Of a stretch of 64,000 nt of DNA, positions 16,329 through 25,780 are shown piece after piece. Positions within the stretch are counted from its first letter, which is position 1. Each line of letters begins with the position of its first letter. Where the stretch lies: positions 1,269,619 through 1,333,618 of the forward strand of contig CP036272.1 of assembly GCA_007745635.1 (NCBI GenBank). The letters run 5' to 3'. The notes beneath the pieces were generated by a model. It searched no databases and was not told where the DNA came from. It saw only the letters and a program-made list of their open reading frames with translations. The DNA comes from Stieleria bergensis (lineage in GTDB: Bacteria > Planctomycetota > Planctomycetia > Pirellulales > Pirellulaceae). A program made the position numbers and the translations under genes.

Positions 16329-17804
16329 ATGTCTTATCTGTCTCTTGAAGAAGCCGCAGCAAAGCTAGGGATTAGCTCCGAACAGCTGGTAGAGTATCGA
16401 AGTCAAGGACTTGTTCGTGGATTCCGTGATGGATCAAGCTGGAAATTCGCCCCGGCCGATCTGGATCGCCTTGCCGATGAAATCGCCGATAGCGGTGCCG
16501 GTGGAAACGACGATTTAGATTTGCAACTGACCGGTCTGGATAGCGAACCGCTGAAGGAAATTGACTCCGCAGAGCTCTCGCTAGACGATCCTGCCTTGTT
16601 TGGCAGCGACGATTCGGTTGACCTTGCCATTGATCCCAAAGAAGGCAGCACGGGACCGGTTGCCAAAGCGGAAGTCGCCAGCGAAATGGATTCGTTGAAT
16701 TTAGCCAACGATGATGACTTGGGACTGGCCGACGCCGACAGCGATGAACTGATGATCGGCGATGACTCGGAAAGCCTCGACTTGGCATCCTTCTCTGGTG
16801 AAGAAGTCGGTACGGCTCCAGGTGCCAGCAGCCTGGAATTAATGAAACAACTTGATAGCGGGCAAACCGACGCTCCTATCAAAGGCTCTTCGGGCGAAGA
16901 CGTGCTGAGCGAGCTGGATTTGCTGGGCGAAGAGCAGGCAGCTGGAAGCGGTTTGATCAGTGGCGATAGCAAGAGTTTGCTCAACTCATCGGGACTCGAC
17001 AGCCTAGGCGGCGTGAGCCCCAACGTGAACGACGACGCCCTGGCCGACGATGATGATTTGGTCATCGCCGATGATGACGCTGAAATCATGCTTGATAGCG
17101 TCGGAGATATCTCCGTTGCCGGTGATAGTGGCATCAACCTGATGAGCCCCAGCGACAGCGGTTTGTCTCTTGAAAGTGAGCCTTTGGACTTGGCCGGTAG
17201 CAGCCTCTCGGCGCTTGACCTGGGAGCGGAACTCTCTGACGGCAGCAACGTCGCCAAAGGTTCCAGCATCAAAGGAATGGATGATGGTGGGAGCGCAGCG
17301 GACGAAGAGTTCCAGCTTTCGCCATCTGAGATGAACTTCGATATGGATGACGACAGTTCACAGATCATCGAAGTGGAAGACTCCGAGATCGTCGATGTCG
17401 AAGACGCTTTTGGCGACGCTGACTTCGGTGGCGACTTTGGCGGGGCGGGTGTCGCCGCTGCAGGTGCTGCCATGGCGGATTTCGGTCAGCCGCAAGAAGT
17501 GACAGCGGACGCTTTCGCTGCTGAGCCTGTTCAGGAGCAACCACAGGAAGCCTTTGCGACGGACTCGTTCGGTGATGGTGCAGGCCCGGTCGGTGAACCG
17601 GCGGCCGTTGGTGCTCCGGCAAGTTTTGAAGTTCCGTTTTCAACCTGGGAAGTTTGCGGTCTCTTGTTGACTCTGATCCCACTGTGCATCTGCGGCATGC
17701 TGATGACCGACTTGCTGCGAAACATGTGGATGTACGAAGGCAGCAGTCAGCCAGTCAATCAGCTGACACAGGCGTTGATCGATTTGATGAACTGGAATCA
17801 GTAG
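16329..17804 (+). CDS. Excisionase/MerR-type HTH protein with acidic linker and C-terminal TM helix
   Basis: 491 residues with three parts. Residues 1-50 (YLSLEEAAAKLGISSEQLVEY, RGFRDGSSWKF, LDRLADEI) match the winged-HTH excisionase/helix-turn-helix-17 pattern. Residues about 55-430 are an extremely acidic Asp/Ser/Leu-rich linker with repeated short motifs (DDDLG, DSLGG, SESLDL). Residues 440-460 form a single strongly hydrophobic helix followed by about 25 residues. A DNA-binding head, a flexible linker and a tail anchor suggest a membrane-tethered regulator or a structural nucoid-membrane link; this is inference. An intrinsic terminator follows at 17848-17873. Confidence 0.65.
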   Translation: MSYLSLEEAAAKLGISSEQLVEYRSQGLVRGFRDGSSWKFAPADLDRLADEIADSGAGGNDDLDLQLTGLDSEPLKEIDSAELSLDDPALFGSDDSVDLAIDPKEGSTGPVAKAEVASEMDSLNLANDDDLGLADADSDELMIGDDSESLDLASFSGEEVGTAPGASSLELMKQLDSGQTDAPIKGSSGEDVLSELDLLGEEQAAGSGLISGDSKSLLNSSGLDSLGGVSPNVNDDALADDDDLVIADDDAEIMLDSVGDISVAGDSGINLMSPSDSGLSLESEPLDLAGSSLSALDLGAELSDGSNVAKGSSIKGMDDGGSAADEEFQLSPSEMNFDMDDDSSQIIEVEDSEIVDVEDAFGDADFGGDFGGAGVAAAGAAMADFGQPQEVTADAFAAEPVQEQPQEAFATDSFGDGAGPVGEPAAVGAPASFEVPFSTWEVCGLLLTLIPLCICGMLMTDLLRNMWMYEGSSQPVNQLTQALIDLMNWNQ

Positions 17805-17847
17805 TTTCATCAATGCATGCGGCACCCTGCCGCGATCAAGCACCCTC

Positions 17848-17873
17848 AAACGCGGCAATCTGCCGCGTTTTTT
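17848..17873 (+). terminator. Intrinsic terminator after the tail-anchored HTH gene
   Basis: A 9-bp perfect stem, AACGCGGCA and TGCCGCGTT, with an ATC loop and a run of Ts (GTTTTTTATTT) immediately after. It is 45 bp past the stop codon at 17804. Rho-independent terminators of this quality are uncommon in this window. Confidence 0.9.
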
Positions 17874-18250
17874 ATTTGCCTCGCGATTCCTGTGGGCAGT
17901 CTGTGGGTGGTTGGATGCCAGCCTGTTCGTGCTGGCGTTCTGTGCCTGCGTTCTTGGCCTGCGTTCAAAGTGACCGCAGAGTTGGCGAGCCCCGGTGATT
18001 TGGCAAGTTCTGGCCAAGTTGTCGGCACGCTCCGGTGAGATGCCAGCTTAGAAGTCCCGTCTGGAGGACTTGCCCAACGGTTTCTTGGGCGGTGTCAAAT
18101 GCCCGAAGACAGCCACTTAAGGGAACGAGTGCGACAATTACGTCCTGCTGGGTGGGTACGAGGAAACCTTATCGCGCGTCTATACTATTGCCGACAAGAT
18201 TCGGCCAACCCGCCTCCCCTCCCACCTCGAATAACTCTGGATACTCTTCA
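17874..18250. other. Intergenic region upstream of the lipoprotein gene
   Basis: No gene is called. The reading frame of the lipoprotein extends upstream to 18035, but that extension does not look like a signal peptide. A TATACT -10-like hexamer is at 18181-18186, 65 bp before the ATG at 18251, but without a matching -35 at 16-18 bp, so the promoter remains unconfirmed. Confidence 0.35.
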
Positions 18251-19393
18251 ATGAGTGATTCTATGCGCCGCCGTCTGCCCTCACGGTGGACGATTCGACT
18301 CCGTGCCATTGCTGGGATTCTCGCGGTCTTCCCACTGCTGATCATGGTCAGCGGATGCGATCAAGGACCAGAGCCGATTGACGTGATGAAGATTCCCAAG
18401 CAGCTCCCCGACGCTCTGTTGCCGGGTGATCAGCGTCTGATTGCCGCGATGGTGCCACATGGCGACAAAGTGTGGTTCTTTAAAATCGTGGGGCCAGAGG
18501 ATGCCGTGCAGACGGTTGCTGATCAGGTCAAGGATTTTGTCAGTGAAGTGAAGTTTACGGACGCGGGAGAGCCAGTGTTGGAGCAGCTGCCCGAGGGCTG
18601 GAAACGCACCGCGCCGGGCATGATGCGATTCGCCACCATCAATATTAACACTGAAGACAAGCAACTCGACTTCTCGATCTCGACTCTGGGAGCTCCCGAA
18701 GAGGATTGGGATGCGTACGTTAAATTGAACGTCGATCGTTGGCGCAAGCAGGTCGGTTTAGAAAACGGTGAAGAGCCCTGGGCTGGCGGTGTTGAGATGA
18801 CCGCTGTTGCGGCGGCGCCAGCAGCAGAGGATCAGAAGTCTGTGTGGGCTGACTTTACCGGCACGCCTCCGGAGGGTTCCGGCCCGTCCAGCATGCCTCC
18901 GTTTATGCAGGGGATGATGGGTTCCGGTTCCGGCCAAGGTGCGATGTCCCCTGGGCCTGCGTCCTCAGGTGCACCTGATCCCAGCTTGGGCTTTGAGCAG
19001 CCCGACTCTTGGCGGCCGGGGGAAATGCGCAGTATGCGAGAAGCGGCCTTCGAGTTTGGGCCTGCTGAACGAAAGGCGGAGCTGACGGTCATGACACTCG
19101 GCGGCGGTTTCGAGGCCAATGTCTCCCGCTGGGTCGGCCAAGTCTTCGGGAAAGCGCCTAGTGAGGAAGAATTGAAGGCCATCCTGGACGCCAAGGAAAC
19201 ATTGACCGTTTCAGGTCGCGAGGCGTTTCGGTTTATCATTTTCGGACCTGAGTCTGCCGAAATCGCCATCGATGGAACGATCGTCCCATTGGGAACAGGC
19301 CAAAGCAAATTCATCAAGGCGACCGGGCCACCGGAAACCATCAAAGAGCAGCAAGAGAATACTGCTGCGTTCTTGAAGTCGCTCAAGTTCTAA
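18251..19393 (+). CDS. Lipoprotein, function unknown
   Basis: 380 residues from the ATG at 18251. The N-terminus is basic (RRRLPSR), followed by a hydrophobic core and a lipobox LIMVSGC, so it should be lipidated at that Cys and processed by LspA. The mature part has two similar-sized portions separated by a Pro/Gly/Met-rich linker (about 205-255, SSMPPFMQGMMGSG). Each portion contains a beta-rich motif with a tryptophan-containing helix (WDAYVKLNVDRWRKQVG; FEANVSRWVGQVFG), suggesting an internal duplication. No enzymatic motif was seen. It lies 102 bp upstream of the cytochrome c assembly gene on the same strand. Confidence 0.7.
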   Translation: MSDSMRRRLPSRWTIRLRAIAGILAVFPLLIMVSGCDQGPEPIDVMKIPKQLPDALLPGDQRLIAAMVPHGDKVWFFKIVGPEDAVQTVADQVKDFVSEVKFTDAGEPVLEQLPEGWKRTAPGMMRFATININTEDKQLDFSISTLGAPEEDWDAYVKLNVDRWRKQVGLENGEEPWAGGVEMTAVAAAPAAEDQKSVWADFTGTPPEGSGPSSMPPFMQGMMGSGSGQGAMSPGPASSGAPDPSLGFEQPDSWRPGEMRSMREAAFEFGPAERKAELTVMTLGGGFEANVSRWVGQVFGKAPSEEELKAILDAKETLTVSGREAFRFIIFGPESAEIAIDGTIVPLGTGQSKFIKATGPPETIKEQQENTAAFLKSLKF

Positions 19394-19495
19394 CGCGTCA
19401 ACCTCGCCGCTCTAGGCACTCATCGCTAGCCGATTCCGCAGCGATCAGGTGCTTGCTAACAATACATTTCACTGGTTCATCAGACAGTAAACGAT

Positions 19496-22400
19496 ATGGC
19501 TACCGCAACAAAAGAATTTGGCGAGACCCAACCAGCAACGGTTGATTCGCAAGCTTGGTTTGTCAAGGGATGGCTTCCCGCGTTGGCGTCACTGAAATGG
19601 ACGGTGGCATTGTTCGCCTGTTCCTTGGTGCTGGTCTTGGTCGGGACACTGGCCCAAGATGAAATGAACATGGAGGAGGTCAAGCAGCGTTACTTTGTGT
19701 CCTGGATTGCCCAGTTGCACTTTGATGATTGGGCTCCACAATCGTTCTTCCCGCACTCCGGCAAGATCGGTCTTGAGATCGGTGATCGCGCCTGGACCTG
19801 GATTCCGTTTCCGGGCGGTTCTTTGATTGGGCTGATGCTATTGATCAACTTGGCTGCAGCGAAGGTCACCAGTTTTAAGGTCAAAGCGCAAGGTGGCAAA
19901 CTGGCCGCTGGCATTTTGTTTTTGATTGTCGGCTTCGTGGTTGGATTCCTGGTTGTTAAAAGCGGCAACGATGCAGCCGGCCTGCAAGGTGCACCGCCCA
20001 TTAGTTATGGGAAGTTTTGGGTGCTGTGCCAGGTTGCGCTGGGGATCAGTGCCGTTGGAATCGCGGCGGTCTCGCATCCCTCCAAGCACCGTGCGATGCG
20101 CTACATCGGCTATGCCTGCGCGGCGATTCTAGGGGCGACGCTGCTGATGACGTTAGTTGGCGATTGGGCCATCGGTGATTCAGGGTTGCGGATTGTTTGG
20201 CAGCTCAGCAAAGGGGTCGGAGTCGGCTTGATTCTGATGGTCGGATGTCATCTTCTGTTTGGACAACAGGGCGGCAACTTGTTGTTGCACATCGGTGTCG
20301 CTGTCTTGATGGTCGGACAATTTGCTTTTGGAGACCAGCAAGCAGAGCGACGCGTTTCGCTGGTGGAGGGCGAATCCACCAACGTGACCGTTGATACAGG
20401 CCGAGTCGGCTTGGCCTTCATTCAATCTTCGGACACCGAAGAGGATGTCATCTTTGTCCCAGCGAGCCGGCTGATCGATAGCCTGAAAAACGAGACAACG
20501 ATCGTTGATGATTCCTTGCCCGTCAACCTGCGCGTGCTGAAGTTCTTTCCTAACTCGGTGACCTCCAAGGCGGATCCAGAGGAAAACCTGGCAACCGTTG
20601 GCAATGGCATGTTCCGTCAGGCCGTGGATCGTCCGACCAGTGGTGGGGCGAACAGCGAGATGAATTTTCCAGCCGCCTACGTTGAACTGTTGAACAAGGA
20701 AGATGAGTCCTCGCTAGGAACGTTCTTGTTTAGCGTTGAGTTCACTGAACGGAGCGAATTGACGCTTCGTGAAGTCGAAGAGGAGCTCTTTGAATCGATC
20801 ACTGTGGGCCAGCAAACTTACGATGTCGGCTTGCGATTCGGTCGTGAGGTCAAACCGTTTTGGATTCACCTCTACGACGTGAAGCGGGAAAACTATGCCG
20901 GGACCGAAACGCCACGCGACTATCGATCAACGATCAAAATTGTCGATTTGGAAAACGAGATCGAGCGACGTGATGAAATCTGGATGAACAATCCTTTGCG
21001 TTATCGTGGTGAAACCTTTTATCAAAGCAGTTACCAAAAGCTCCCTAGCGGCAAAGAGTGGACCAGCTTGCAAGTGGTTCAAAACAAGGGCTGGTTGATT
21101 CCCTATGTCGCCTGCAGCGTGATTGCTGTCGGCATGCTGTTCCATTTTCTTGGCACCTTGCAGCGATTCATTTCTCGCCGCGAAAGAGAGACGCGTCGTG
21201 AGGAAGAGCCGCAGGTTTATCCGATTCGATCTGTCGTTGCCGGAGCAGGTGTTGCCGCGCTGATTGCGCTGTACATGCTGGTGCCCTGGCAGGCGATGGT
21301 GCCGTCTAAACGCGATCAGTCCTTCGATTATTACAGTGCGGGCAAGGTTCCAGCACAGTACAAGGGCCGCATCATGCCGTTGGATGCGTTTGCCAAAATG
21401 GCTCTGACCACCATCAGCAATAAGTCTTCGCTGAAACTTGATGAACCGCCGCTTGAGATGAAGGAACGATTGAACGGGGCAACCAGAATGTCGGCCATCC
21501 AGTGGCTGTTGGAATCAAGCCGAAATACCAAGGAGATCCGTGACCTGCGAATGTTCCGCATCGATGCTGACGAAGTCAAGGCGGAGATCGGCGTTGAGCG
21601 GCGCAAAAGCAAGTTGTATTCGCTGAACGAAATTACCAGGAACGGCGAAAAGGTTCAGGAACTCATCAACGCCGCAGTGCAAAAAGACAAAGGCGAACGC
21701 TCCTTCAAAGAAGCCAAGTTACTTGAGCTGGCCTCCCGAGTCGGTCAGTTCGAAACTCTGACCAATGCCTTTCAGGTGCTGCCGATCGAAGCGATGCAAG
21801 GACCAACCGGATTGCGTTTGCTGCAACAAAGGATGGGCCGGAACAATGTGGCCGACGTCGCTCGGATTGTTCCGCCCAGCGAGAAGGATGCCAAAGTCGC
21901 CGCCGAGAGTGGATCGGAATTGGATTGGGAGGTGTACGCCAATATGCACTTGATGGACCTGTTCCAGGAAATGCAGGGAGGCCAGAAGCCAGAAGAGTCG
22001 CGGAGTAATCCCTACACCAAAATGGTTGAAGCCTACTTTGCAGAGGAACCGTCGTACGCTGACTTCAATGCGGCTGTTGATCAGCAGTTGGCCCTGACGC
22101 AATCGTATGACATCCCCGGCGTGAATCTCTCTAAGATCAGCTTGGAACGTTGGCAGGAATACAAACATCCCAGCCGCTGTGCGATTGCTTTGTTCGCGAT
22201 GGCTCTGGCCGGTGCGTTGGGCTTTTTGGCAACTGGTTCCCGAGCGAGTCGCAACGTCGTCTTTGGGATACTGGTTGTCGCCTGTGCGGTCCAGACCTTG
22301 GAACTGGGCTGCCGAATTTACATCACCGGACGCGCCCCGGTCATCAACCTGTATTCCGCAGCGTTGTTCATTGGTTGGTTGTCGGTGATCTTCGGCTTGG

Positions 22401-23089
22401 CGGCTGACCGGATCTTTAAACTTGGGATCGGCATTACCTTGGCATCGGTCTCTGGCTTGCTGTCCTTGCAAGTGGCTTACGGCCTGGCCGACGGGGATAC
22501 GATGCCGGTCCTGCAGGCTGTGCTTGACACTCAGTTTTGGCTGGCCACTCACGTGGTGACTGTGACGGCCGGTTACTTTGCCACCTTTGTTGCCGGATTC
22601 CTGGGGATCTTTTACATCTTTGCAACGCTGTTCAACCGACCCGAGAAAGTCACGCGAACGATCTATCGGATCATGTATGCGGCGACTTGTTTTGGCATCT
22701 TGTTCAGCACGATCGGAACGATCCTCGGTGGCCTGTGGGCCGACGATAGTTGGGGACGCTTCTGGGGCTGGGACCCGAAAGAGAACGGAGCACTGCTGAT
22801 CGTGATTTGGAACGCCTTGCTGCTGCACGCTCGTTGGGGAGCGCTGGTCAAAGGGCTGGGCTATTCCGTCCTGGCAATCTTTGGCAACGTGATCACGGCG
22901 TGGAGTTTCTTTGGGACCAACGAACTGGGCCTAGGATTCCACGCGTATGGATTCCGCGAAGGCATGTTGCGCTGGTTGTGTATCTTCTGGGCCAGCCAAT
23001 TGCTGGTGATGGGAATCGGCGTGGTTTACGCGCTTGCAACCAAGCAGAAACCCAACCAAAGCACCAAGCCAGTCGAACCGCTTGCCTGA
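19496..23089 (+). CDS. ccsBA: Fused ResB-CcsA cytochrome c assembly protein
   Basis: 1,197-residue membrane protein of system II cytochrome c maturation, which exports haem and ligates it to CxxCH motifs on the outer face. The N-terminal half (about 1-570) is ResB-like: LASLKWTVALFACSLVLVLVGTLAQ in helix 1, a large external domain, and a closing helix (YVACSVIAVGMLFHFLG). The C-terminal part (about 885-1197) is CcsA, with the tryptophan-rich haem-handling signature WGRFWGWDPKEN and flanking membrane histidines (THVVTVTAGYF; LLLHARWG). The middle has GRIMPLDAFAKMAL, typical of fused forms. Likely clients in the window are the cytochromes at 4467 and 53158. Confidence 0.92.
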   Translation: MATATKEFGETQPATVDSQAWFVKGWLPALASLKWTVALFACSLVLVLVGTLAQDEMNMEEVKQRYFVSWIAQLHFDDWAPQSFFPHSGKIGLEIGDRAWTWIPFPGGSLIGLMLLINLAAAKVTSFKVKAQGGKLAAGILFLIVGFVVGFLVVKSGNDAAGLQGAPPISYGKFWVLCQVALGISAVGIAAVSHPSKHRAMRYIGYACAAILGATLLMTLVGDWAIGDSGLRIVWQLSKGVGVGLILMVGCHLLFGQQGGNLLLHIGVAVLMVGQFAFGDQQAERRVSLVEGESTNVTVDTGRVGLAFIQSSDTEEDVIFVPASRLIDSLKNETTIVDDSLPVNLRVLKFFPNSVTSKADPEENLATVGNGMFRQAVDRPTSGGANSEMNFPAAYVELLNKEDESSLGTFLFSVEFTERSELTLREVEEELFESITVGQQTYDVGLRFGREVKPFWIHLYDVKRENYAGTETPRDYRSTIKIVDLENEIERRDEIWMNNPLRYRGETFYQSSYQKLPSGKEWTSLQVVQNKGWLIPYVACSVIAVGMLFHFLGTLQRFISRRERETRREEEPQVYPIRSVVAGAGVAALIALYMLVPWQAMVPSKRDQSFDYYSAGKVPAQYKGRIMPLDAFAKMALTTISNKSSLKLDEPPLEMKERLNGATRMSAIQWLLESSRNTKEIRDLRMFRIDADEVKAEIGVERRKSKLYSLNEITRNGEKVQELINAAVQKDKGERSFKEAKLLELASRVGQFETLTNAFQVLPIEAMQGPTGLRLLQQRMGRNNVADVARIVPPSEKDAKVAAESGSELDWEVYANMHLMDLFQEMQGGQKPEESRSNPYTKMVEAYFAEEPSYADFNAAVDQQLALTQSYDIPGVNLSKISLERWQEYKHPSRCAIALFAMALAGALGFLATGSRASRNVVFGILVVACAVQTLELGCRIYITGRAPVINLYSAALFIGWLSVIFGLAADRIFKLGIGITLASVSGLLSLQVAYGLADGDTMPVLQAVLDTQFWLATHVVTVTAGYFATFVAGFLGIFYIFATLFNRPEKVTRTIYRIMYAATCFGILFSTIGTILGGLWADDSWGRFWGWDPKENGALLIVIWNALLLHARWGALVKGLGYSVLAIFGNVITAWSFFGTNELGLGFHAYGFREGMLRWLCIFWASQLLVMGIGVVYALATKQKPNQSTKPVEPLA

Positions 23090-23168
23090 TCGATCAACAG
23101 TCTCGCTGCCAGCCTGCTTGCAGCGTTGGTAACGATGTCGACGGTTTCACGCTGTCGCTGGCTGGTGA

Positions 23169-24488
23169 TTAACGGGGACGTACGCCGCGAATGCTTGCAC
23201 TTGGCGCCGTCGAAAGCTGCACTCGTGGCGCGGTCGGTAGCAGCACTTGGTTCCACCGGTTCAGCATGCGGCTTGGTGGTGACAGCACCGCGGTGACGCG
23301 ATCGCTGCGAATGGAACTCTCTGGGGTCATGGCCAACGCTGTTCCGGCCCCGAATAGGATCACATTCGGTTGCAGGCCTTCGCGAAAGCGGTCGCAGATG
23401 CCTGTCAGTTGCAAGCGTTCATCGGCGATTTCAAAATGCATTGCGGCCAAGCGGCATTCGATCCCGCCCGGATTCTGTTCCCAGCGACTGGCATCGATCT
23501 GCAGCCCCAGTAATTGATCCAGGGAGTGTGCTAGGGGAGCCTCGAAACGAACTCCCGAAGCATGGATGATGCCGCTGGCGTCGATCGATTGGCCCGGCAA
23601 GAGCGTGAACTGATGCAGTTCAAGCGTGGCAGTGCCTGTGACACGATGTGCTAGTTCGTCGGTCAGGTAGCTGAGGTGCATGTTCTGGATTCTGGCACCG
23701 CTGAGATCAATCTTCCAGGCATCGTCGGTTTGCTTGCAGCGAAGGGTGCCCAAGAACTCGGCGTCCGGTCCCAGCTTGTGAACCCAGTTGGCGTGGTCGG
23801 CGATGGCGGCACAGGGCAGGGCGGTGCCAACGGTGGACAAGGTCAGCTCAGTTCGTGGTTGGTCGTCGCTGCGGTCGCGGAACAATTCAGCTTGGATCAG
23901 TGGTTCGCCGGATTTGTCTGGGTGACCGGCACTGGCAACCAAGCGAATGCCGTTTTCCTCGGGCGTGATCTTGGCAGTCACTTCAGCCAGCGGCAACGCG
24001 CCTAGCTTGCTGCGAATCGTCAGGTCTTGAGCCGTGACGTAGATCGGCACCACGGTGTGCTGGGCTGAGCTAATCAGCCGATCGTGGATCAGGTGCCAGG
24101 TCCGCTGGAGGCCTGCGGACTGCAGTTCTGGTTGATGCAACACGATTCCCAGATGGTCGTCTTGTTGCAAATAATCGATGCGACGAATGCTGCCCAAGTG
24201 CGATTCGGTTTCCGGGTCGATCAGCTTGACCGAGTGCAGGATGTACTTGCCCGGGGCCACTTGCTGGCATTGCTGCATTTTCACAATCAGCCCCAGTTCG
24301 CGACCGAGTTGCTGCGAAAACTTGGCCAGCACCGCATTTTGATGCCACGGCGTGCTGCGGTACAAAATTGCCGACAGAATCAAAAACGTCGGCAGGGCGC
24401 AGCAGAAAACGAACAAAATCCGAGCCACGGCTCGCTCTGTTCGTTCATGCATCCATGCACCTATCGAAGTGGGTGAAACGACGCTCAT
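23169..24488 (-). CDS. AsmA-like membrane-anchored protein, function unknown
   Basis: 439 residues from the ATG at 24488, preceded on the minus strand by AGGGG about 10 nt upstream; the frame opens earlier at 24563 but without likeness to a signal. One N-terminal TM helix (about 23-45, RILFVFCCALPTFLILSAIL) is followed by a long beta-rich region with LSGARIQNMHLSYLTDELAHRVTGTATLEL and ASGIIHASGVRFEAPLAHSL, which recalls AsmA/DUF3971-like envelope proteins. That comparison is by eye and weak. It is convergent with ccsBA, with a 79-bp gap containing a small CGCTGC...GCAGCG inverted repeat. Confidence 0.55.
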   Translation of the reverse strand: MSVVSPTSIGAWMHERTERAVARILFVFCCALPTFLILSAILYRSTPWHQNAVLAKFSQQLGRELGLIVKMQQCQQVAPGKYILHSVKLIDPETESHLGSIRRIDYLQQDDHLGIVLHQPELQSAGLQRTWHLIHDRLISSAQHTVVPIYVTAQDLTIRSKLGALPLAEVTAKITPEENGIRLVASAGHPDKSGEPLIQAELFRDRSDDQPRTELTLSTVGTALPCAAIADHANWVHKLGPDAEFLGTLRCKQTDDAWKIDLSGARIQNMHLSYLTDELAHRVTGTATLELHQFTLLPGQSIDASGIIHASGVRFEAPLAHSLDQLLGLQIDASRWEQNPGGIECRLAAMHFEIADERLQLTGICDRFREGLQPNVILFGAGTALAMTPESSIRSDRVTAVLSPPSRMLNRWNQVLLPTAPRVQLSTAPSASIRGVRPR

Positions 24489-24611
24489 TGGGTGACCCCT
24501 GGGCAGAGGTTCATCCGGTCTGGCGTTAAACCTGACGCGCTTATGAGCTACGATTAAGCTCACCGATCTGGCTGCGATCCGTCGCAGTCAGCAAAGATCG
24601 TTGCCGATTCT

Positions 24612-25646
24612 ATGTCGTTCACCCTGTTTAACGGTAGACCGTTTCCCATGCCAGCTTGGATTCGCAGCAATTGGTTTTTGCTAGCATTAGCTGTGAGCTA
24701 TGCAATTGGGCACTTTGGGGCCTTTGCGATGCAGGCTGTCGCCGATCAGGTGTGGCTGCGCAGTGCGTTGGTGTTTGCGGTGATGTGGGCGATGGGGGTG
24801 ACCTTAAAGCCGGATGCGATTCGCCGGAGCTTAAAGCAGCCGACGGCCAGTGTTTTGGCCGTGATGACCAACATGTTCTTGGTTCCGATGCTTTGTTTTC
24901 CGACGCAGCTGTTTTTGTCGGATCCGATGTTTGGCGGGTTGATGGTCGCCTCGTTGGTGCCCTGTACGCTGGCTTCGGCCTCGGTCTGGACTCGAAAAGC
25001 AGAGGGTGATGATTCGGTGTCGATGGTGGCCACCACGGTCACGAATCTGGCTTGTGTGGTGGTGGTTCCGGTGGGAGTTTGGATTGCGTTGGCGGTTGAC
25101 GCTGAGGTGCCGTTGCTGGCACAGATGAAAAAGCTGGCGTTGTTTGTCGTGTTGCCGATGGTGCTTGCTCAGGTGATGCGGCGCGGCGGTTTGACCGGCA
25201 GCGGTCTGACCGGTAGAGGCTTAGGCGAATGGGCCGACCGCAACAAAAAGCGAATCTCGACGGCGGCTCAGTTGGGCATTTTGGTGATGGTGTTTTTTGG
25301 GGCCATCAAGGGCCGCATCTTCAGCGAGCAATCTGAGGAAGCCTTATTGGGTTCATTGCCGCTGGTGGCGATCGCTGCATTGGCCGTTCATTTGATTGCG
25401 TTAGGTTTCGGTGTTGGGTCCGCCAAGTTAATGGGTTTGCCGCGCGACCAGCAGATCGCCGTCGGTATCTCGGGTAGTCAGAAGACACTGATGGTTGGGT
25501 TGCAGATTGCCATCGATTGCGGCGTCAGCGTCTTGCCCATGCTGATCTATCATGTTCTGCAGCTCTTCGCCGACACACTGATCGTCGAACGCTGGCGCAA
25601 CAGGAAGCGGCGTCCTGAGGCCGAGTCAGACGCGAATTCAGTTTGA
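24612..25646 (+). CDS. Bile acid:sodium symporter-family (BASS/SBF-like) transporter
   Basis: 344 residues with about nine to ten TM helices. Family landmarks are VMWAMGVTLKPDAI in an early loop, the broken helix LVPCTLASASVWTRKAEGDDSVS, followed by TTVTNLACVVVVP, and the second repeat's VGISGSQKTLMVGLQIA. The SBF-like (YfeH type) subgroup best fits, and these move organic anions with sodium. The substrate is not determinable. The ATG at 24612 is used; a second ATG at 24648 (MPAWIRSNW) would shorten it by 12 residues without touching the first helix. Confidence 0.82.
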   Translation: MSFTLFNGRPFPMPAWIRSNWFLLALAVSYAIGHFGAFAMQAVADQVWLRSALVFAVMWAMGVTLKPDAIRRSLKQPTASVLAVMTNMFLVPMLCFPTQLFLSDPMFGGLMVASLVPCTLASASVWTRKAEGDDSVSMVATTVTNLACVVVVPVGVWIALAVDAEVPLLAQMKKLALFVVLPMVLAQVMRRGGLTGSGLTGRGLGEWADRNKKRISTAAQLGILVMVFFGAIKGRIFSEQSEEALLGSLPLVAIAALAVHLIALGFGVGSAKLMGLPRDQQIAVGISGSQKTLMVGLQIAIDCGVSVLPMLIYHVLQLFADTLIVERWRNRKRRPEAESDANSV

Positions 25647-25780
25647 AACGAATTGAGTCAGTGGTTTAGCTGCCACGGCGTTCACTGGCGGGGCCTTGTC
25701 TGTGGCCCGCGACCGGCGAGCAGGCTTCTGTTAAACTGGTGCAGCAAGTTTCTTCTGTTCCGTTCGCCTGGTCGACCACG

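Noticed and set aside
16403..17473. A 356-codon Ser-rich minus-strand frame
   Set aside because: It is the antisense of the Asp/Ser-rich acidic linker of the HTH protein; long antisense frames arise from that codon bias.
21719..22828. A 369-codon minus-strand frame
   Set aside because: It is antisense to the ResB-CcsA fusion, whose family motifs fix the coding strand.
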